This document shows, piece by piece, positions 58,536 through 64,000 of a stretch of 64,000 nt of DNA. The stretch is from Diogma glabrata. Its lineage: Eukaryota > Arthropoda > Insecta > Diptera > Cylindrotomidae. Below the pieces are notes generated by a model, which made no database searches, had not been told where the DNA came from, and was given only the letters and a program-made list of their open reading frames with translations. The number at the start of each line of letters is the position of its first letter. Within the stretch, counting starts at the first letter, position 1. The stretch spans positions 238,064,554 to 238,128,553 of the forward strand of contig OY856186.1 in assembly GCA_963693315.1 (NCBI GenBank). Direction: 5' to 3'. The translations under genes and the position numbers were made by a program.

Positions 58536-59182
58536 AATAATATAAGAACTGAATATAAAAAATTATGGTGCAAATTATGAAACTTTTTGCAATCCATACA
58601 ATTTTCGAGCTAACTAGTTTCGAACCAATGAGAAAATTTAAATTTTAAAAAAGTTTATCATTCTCATCAGGGCTAGCCGACTAGATAAACTCTACCAAAA
58701 AATGTCAACGCTACTTAATATAATCCAAAAATTAGGTTACAACTCTAGCGAAGTATAAAACAAAACAAAAAATTTACTTAAACATATATATAATAGAATC
58801 AGGTTTAGACAATTAATTTCTCTGGTGATCACTGTTTTGTTATACTCTAGACATTCTAGTATTGAATAACAAACTCGTATCGATGCTTATCGGTATCGAA
58901 ATTAATTGACTAAACCTGAATCTATTAAATATATGTTTAAGTAAATTTGTTGTTTTTTTTATACTTCGTTAGAGTTGTAACCTAATTTTTAGTTTATATT
59001 AATTAGCGTTGACATTTTTTGGTAGAGTTTATCTAGTCGGCTAGCCCTGATGAGAATGATAAACTTTTTTAAAGTTTAAAATTTTCTCATTGGTTCGAAA
59101 CTAGATCGCTCGAAAATTGTATGGATTGCAAAAAGTTTCATAATTTGCACCATAATTTTTTAGATTCAGTTCTTATATTATT
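58536..59182. repeat. 647-bp inverted repeat element
   Basis: The left arm (58536-58832) and the right arm (58897-59182) are reverse complements with about 90% identity by eye, starting AATAATATAAGAACTGAAT and including CTAGCCGACTAGATAAACTC. The loop is about 64 bases. ATTCAACA-rich minisatellite lies on both sides, suggesting insertion into it. Non-coding. Confidence 0.8.
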
Positions 59183-59490
59183 CAACATTAAACATTCGAC
59201 AATCCAAAATTCAACATTGAACATTCAATATTTAACATGCAACATTCAACATTCATCATTCATTATTCAACATTCAATATTCAATGTTCAACATGTCACA
59301 TGATTTTATATTCAACATTCAGCATTCAACATTAAACAAAACACATTAAACATTCAACAGTCAACATTTTATATTCAACAATCAACATTCAATATACAAC
59401 ATCCATTATTCAACATTCAATATTTAACATTCAACATAAAACAATCAACATTCATCATGCAACAGTCAACATTCAACATTCGACATTCAA
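59176..59490. repeat. ATTCAAC-type degenerate minisatellite
   Basis: Dozens of variants of ACATTCA, ATTCAAC and ATTCAAT in tandem. It passes directly into the pentanucleotide array. Confidence 0.85.
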
Positions 59491-59495
59491 CTTAT

Positions 59496-59527
<32 letters not shown>

Positions 59528-59632
59528 TATCTTATCTTATCTTATCTTATCTTATCTTATCTTATCTTATCTTATCTTATCTTATCTTATCTTATCTTAT
59601 CTTATCTTATCTTATCTTATTTTATCTTATCT

Positions 59633-59681
<49 letters not shown>

Positions 59682-59917
59682 TTATCTTATCTTATCTTAT
59701 CTTATCTTATCTTATCTTATTTTATCTTATCTTATCTTATCTTATCTTATCTTATCTTATCTTATCTTATCTTATCTTATCTTATCTTATCTTATCTTAT
59801 CTTATCTTATCTTATCTTATCTTATCTTATCTTATCTTATCTTATCTTATCTTATCTTATCTTATCTTATCTTATCTTATCTTATCTTTTCTTATCTTAT
59901 CTTATCTTATCTTATCT

Positions 59918-59966
<49 letters not shown>

Positions 59967-60447
59967 TTATCTTATCTTATCTTATCTTATCTTATCTTAT
60001 CTTATCTTATCTTATCTTATCTTATCTTATCTTATCTTATCTTATCTTATCTTATCTTATCTTATCTTATCTTATCTTATCTTATCTTATCTTATCTTAT
60101 CTTATCTTATCTTATCTTATCTTATCTTATCTTATCTTATCTTATCTTATCTTATCTTATCTTATCTTATCTTATCTTATCTTATCTTATCTTATCTTAT
60201 CTTATCTTATCTTATCTTATCTTATCTTATCTTATCTTATCTTATCTTATCTTATCTTATCTTATCTTATCTTATCTTATCTTATCTTATCTTATCTTAT
60301 CTTATCTTATCTTATCTTATCTTATCTTATCTTATCTTATCTTATCTTATCTTATCTTATCTTATCTTATCTTATCTTATCTTATCTTATCTTATCTTAT
60401 CTTATCTTATCTTATCTTATCTTATCTTATCTTATCTTATCTTATCT

Positions 60448-60478
<31 letters not shown>
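59491..60478. repeat. (CTTAT)n microsatellite, ~197 units
   Basis: Nearly pure CTTAT repeat of about 988 bp with isolated substitutions near 59496, 59622, 59662, 59722, 59888 and 59947. Because the unit is 5 bp, reading frames cycle through a stop-free pentapeptide (ILSYL), so the 341-codon frame over it is not a gene. On the minus strand it reads AGATAAGATAAG, matching the GATA-factor consensus WGATAR in every unit. Confidence 0.97.
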
Positions 60479-60479
60479 T

Positions 60480-61430
60480 TGAAACAACCTCCGAATGACT
60501 TGAACTAACTCTTTCTGCCGTGGGCGCATGACGAAAATGTTTCAATATGTTATCCGAAGTGATTTTAACATAGAACTGTAGTAGTCAAATCCAACCTTTT
60601 TCTAAGACCATGACTTTGGTCAATAGACATTTTCTATTAATTTTCACAAACGTTATGCCAGAGAAATCTTTTATGAGCTCAGTGGTACAGTGAGGTAGAA
60701 GAATGAAGTTTTTATTTTCAAAACAATTAAAACTACAAGCGTATCCACAATAAATCACATTTAATCTTAAGTTAATTTTAATATAAAGATTTATTGCTTT
60801 TTAATTACGATTAATAAAATGTTATCTCATATTTATTAGTTATTCGATTCTTTGATAAAATTGTTATAAACTTACCGTTAAATCTTAATGGCATTCACAT
60901 TTTCTCAACATAAACAATAATCATATTCTCACAAACCACAAAAAAAACAAATCTTTATGACGGTCTAAAAACAAAACAACTTAGTTCAAGATAAAACCGA
61001 AAACAATAATTTTCTTGATAAAAATCTTAATAAAGAAAAAGAAATAAAAGCTAAGAAAACAAAAATTATCAACATCATCATCATCATCTTTTTTTTTTTT
61101 TGAAAACAAGAAAACTTTCAAATTTCAAAAATATTTGGATAACTTGGCTTAGAGGTCAAAAAACGAGTTTATTTTAAATACAACTTAAAATATATGTTCA
61201 TTTATTTATTTTTCTTAAGACATATTTCTTCTTTTTAAAATCTTTTGTTTTCTTTCTTTTCTTACGTTTTTTTTATCAAAATACGTTTTTTATTCTCTCA
61301 AAAGATATAAACAAAACTCACTTGTTTACAAGGAACGCATCGTTTCGTTTATTGTACACATTTTTATTGTTTATAATTTGTATTATGTTTTTTTGTTAGT
61401 GGACATAGTAAAGTTCTTTGACCATACGTT
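60480..61430. other. AT-rich spacer, no gene seen
   Basis: A short CATCATCAT run at about 61073-61087. No coding frame. Confidence 0.5.
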
Positions 61431-61437
61431 GTTTTCT

Positions 61438-62290
61438 TTAAAAGAAATATGTAAGAAAATATACTGTTAAGAGGTAAATAAGTATAATAGAATTGAGTGT
61501 GTAGTGAATATTGAATATGCAGTTGTTCAGGTAATGTTGGCCTAGTATTTGTTTATATATTGCGGAGAATTGCAAATCGGTTGATTTGACTTTTTTTTCA
61601 ACCATCTGAGCGTTCTGAGGTGGATAGAAGGCACTCAAGACTATTGATTCGGGCAAAGCATTCTATTAGTGCGATGTACAGATAAAAAAGTTCCTTTGCC
61701 TTTCAATATAGAATACGTGAGTGATCTCGACAGTTCGGTTGTTTGCACTAACTGATGGACGAGTAAAACGAGGAAAAAAATATGTTTGAGGTATGAGAAA
61801 TCGAATTTCATCCAAACAGAAAGGTGACGATAGGTGATGATATTGAAAGAAACAACAAGATCCGCAACAGATTTGATGATATATTTCGATTAGCCGCTTT
61901 TGACCAACGTGGAAAAGAGCCATCGTGATAACAAATGCAGGGCTTGAATCTTGGCCACAATGCTCCATACAGAAACGAATATAGGACTTATAAATGTGGA
62001 GTAATTGATACGAAGTGTAATACTTTTTATATCTATTGAGGAGCCTAAGTTTACTTGACGTGCTCTTTGCCATCGCCATTATATGATCGTTCCAGAGTAA
62101 GTCATGGAGAATTTTGACTCTCAATAAACGAATGTTTTCAAATTCGTCTATTTGTTCGTCACACATACTAATTCAAATATCGTTGAGGAACTCGGTATTT
62201 GATCTGGAAATAATCAATAGTTGTGTTTGGTTGGAACTTAAATTGACCAAATTTTTTCCATCTTAATCAGTGACATATTTTAGGTCTTCA
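61438..62290 (-). pseudogene. LINE 3' fragment, second family
   Basis: Minus-strand frame 62166-61666 reads VKILHDLLWNDHIMAMAKST, then LRLLNRYKKYYTSYQLLHIY and KSYIRFCMEHCG, the standard post-reverse-transcriptase region of LINE ORF2. DEIRFLIPQTYFFPRFTRPS comes later. In another frame (61656-61438) PESIVLSAFYPPQNAQM matches the usual PES-type end of the protein. Upstream near 62230, NQTQLLIISRSNTEFLNDI gives the segment before it. Frameshifts and a small deletion separate these pieces. It lacks reverse transcriptase catalytic motifs and endonuclease, as expected for 5' truncation during insertion. Confidence 0.75.
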
Positions 62291-62384
62291 ATCCACGACT
62301 AGGATGTGTATTAATATTTTATTTTGCTACAATAAATGAAAACACCGTTTTTTTCGTGAGTAAACATTAATTTACGAGTGAGGC

Positions 62385-63545
62385 ATGTTAACAAACGAAA
62401 AACAAAAATGTTGAGCTACTTTTTGTAAAAGTCCATAGAGAATCCAGAAATTTACACTCGAAAAAAGTTGAAACAAAATCGAAAATTTACGGTTTTTAAA
62501 AATTTTCCATATTCAATGGCATATACTATTTTGAACAAAAAATGATTCTAAATTTTTGTAATATCTTGAAATCTATAGTTAATCCAATTTCCTTTCTTTT
62601 AAGTTATACAATACGAATATTGGTGAAGCCATTTTCACCAGTTTTCCCCAAAAAATCAAAACTCAAAATTTGGAAATAAAAAATGTTTACTTACTAAGAA
62701 AAATTTAAATTCTGTAACATAATTATCTCGAGTCAAAATTGCGAGTTATGGTCAAAACCTGGTCGCAAAACAACGTTCAAACGTCAAATCAACATTTTCT
62801 CTGTTGTACTATCTTGAATGTGTAAAGTTGCAGTTGACATAACTATTTTTCGGCATCCACAGTTCATCTTCATTCAAATCTAGGCCGAAGTAATAAAGAT
62901 ATCCAATTCTTATAAATAGAGTGATTTTTTAGTAGGATGTATTATGCAAATTTCACTTATAAAACAAAATGAATTTGGACTATTTTTACACTTAAAACTT
63001 CTTGACGACGCCATTTAAATAAATTTAACTTTACAATTTACTATTTTAAATGAATTTTTAACTGATGTTTGAGAACGACTGAACTTGTAAAACATTATTT
63101 ATGATTACAAAAAGAAATCAAAAATACATAAACGCGGTTGAAATAAGGAAAACTCAAAATAGATCGCAGTTTTTATTCGCAAATATATATAACAACTCAT
63201 ATATGAATCAATTATGTTGCAGAATTTAAATTATTCTCAACAAAAAATTTTTTTCCAAATTTTGAGTTTTGACTTTTTTGGAAAAACCTGAATAACTTAG
63301 TGCAACCTACACCAATATTCGTGTTTTTTAACTTAAAAGACAGGAAATTAAATTAACTATAGGCTTCAAGAAATTACAAAAATTTATTCAAAATTTATGC
63401 CGTTGAATGTTAAAAAATTTAAATAAAACGTTCATTTTTGATTTTTTTTCAACTTTTTTCGAGTGTAACTTCCAGAATACTTGATGGATTTTTACAATAA
63501 ATAGCTCAAAATGTTTGTTAGTTTCTTTGCTATGCACTTGTTTTA
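62385..63545. mobile_element. Long-TIR foldback element, ~350-bp arms
   Basis: The left arm (about 62385-62740) and the right arm (about 63190-63545) are imperfect inverses. They share TTACACTCGAAAAAAGTTGA, ACCAATATTCGT or ACGAATATTGGTG with their inverses, and TTTAAATTCTGTAACATAAT and its inverse. The 450-bp centre has no open frame. No target duplication was identified and the borders are approximate. Confidence 0.65.
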
Positions 63546-64000
63546 ATATATAGAATTTGTTTGTTTTGTAAAGTATGCGATCCCAAATTCGGAATAACCG
63601 TTTTTCGTGAATATCTCAAGATTTGACAGTATTTTTTGGAGCAAAGATATACGTCGCAGTGCTGCTGTAAATTTAATCTTAGTATTAATTACAGTTTTTT
63701 TCTTATTTTAATTTTAAAAATAAAATGTTTTTCAAAAAAAATTTTAGAATAGCTGCTAGGGTGGCCGCGTCTTGAATGAGCATTTTAAAAAATATTTATA
63801 TCAAAGAATACTGGGTGGAAATAGTTTCGTTTTAATGCCAATAAGATAAAAAAAAGTTTGAGCCCGATCCGAATCCGATAATATTTGATGGATTTACATC
63901 TGTGATGTAAATAGCTGAGATGGTCATTTTTATTGAATTTAGTGTATTTCAGAATATTTTTGCATTATAAAATGTGTATATCCCATAAAATGTGTATATG
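63546..64000. other. Spacer at window end
   Basis: No gene or clear repeat seen. The last bases repeat a short AAAATGTGTATAT phrase. Confidence 0.5.

Noticed and set aside
59045..59110. Possible hammerhead ribozyme (CTGATGAG followed later by CGAAAC)
   Set aside because: Helix II would have only about four pairs, and the ATGAGAA/TTCTCAT pairing competes with the core. No proper helix I/III with a cleavage site could be drawn.
59457..60482. 341-codon open frame of ILSYL repeats
   Set aside because: It is the translation of a stop-free pentanucleotide microsatellite; length alone is meaningless here.

Overview
This window looks like a transposon-dominated intergenic stretch of an AT-rich arthropod (probably insect) genome. 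The evidence is indirect: AT-rich spacers full of homopolymers, a 63-bp GT-AG intron, APE-type LINEs, several hAT transposons with exact 8-bp target-site duplications (TSDs), MITEs, minisatellites and long palindromes. I found no intact single-copy host gene, no protein-coding operon structure, no functional tRNA or rRNA gene and no CRISPR array. The species assignment is inference.

Layout. 0-6 kb: an orphan hAT-like end, an interspersed repeat (also seen inverted at 54.7-55.3 kb), then a minisatellite of about 120-bp units carrying TGACGTAAC. That minisatellite is split by a complete 2,854-bp DNA transposon (2074-4927) with about 600-bp terminal inverted repeats (TIRs), a 4-bp TSD (AATA) and an internal two-exon gene. 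6-13 kb: a LINE 3' end on the plus strand, an almost full-length but frameshifted LINE on the minus strand (endonuclease, reverse transcriptase and 3' UTR, 8.67-11.85 kb), and a small R1-like LINE scrap at 13 kb. 15.8-17.1 kb: the remains of an LTR element whose primer-binding site matches tRNA-Lys. 17.9-26.9 kb: two inverted copies of one hairpin-ended element, each carrying a tandem array of about 286-bp units (5 against 11 units). The larger array is interrupted by a 767-bp Harbinger-like insertion, and another MITE lies between the two copies. 28.2 kb: a three-copy tandem repeat. 31.5-33.0 kb: a non-autonomous hAT with TATCCGGATA palindromes. 33.9 kb: a tRNA-derived SINE-like head. 35.1-36.7 kb: an unassigned, GC-richer block with overlapping reading frames.

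39.9-49.1 kb is the best-resolved structure, a three-layer nest of hAT elements. hAT-A (39875-49060, TSD ATCTATGG) contains hAT-B (40460-46063, TSD CTTCTGCT), which contains a 491-bp hAT MITE (45333-45823, TSD ATACTTTC). Both larger elements carry decayed zinc-finger/MYM-like hAT transposase genes. A third, different hAT transposase remnant follows at 49.5-50.35 kb.

50-64 kb: AT-rich spacer with repeat copies, a 28S rRNA-like SINE candidate (57.4-57.6 kb), a near-perfect 145-bp palindrome, a 647-bp inverted repeat sitting in an ATTCAAC-type minisatellite, a roughly 990-bp pure (CTTAT)n microsatellite, a second LINE 3' fragment, and a 1.15-kb long-TIR foldback element.

The genes do not form a pathway. 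They are transposases and reverse transcriptases in different stages of decay, and the nesting order gives relative ages.
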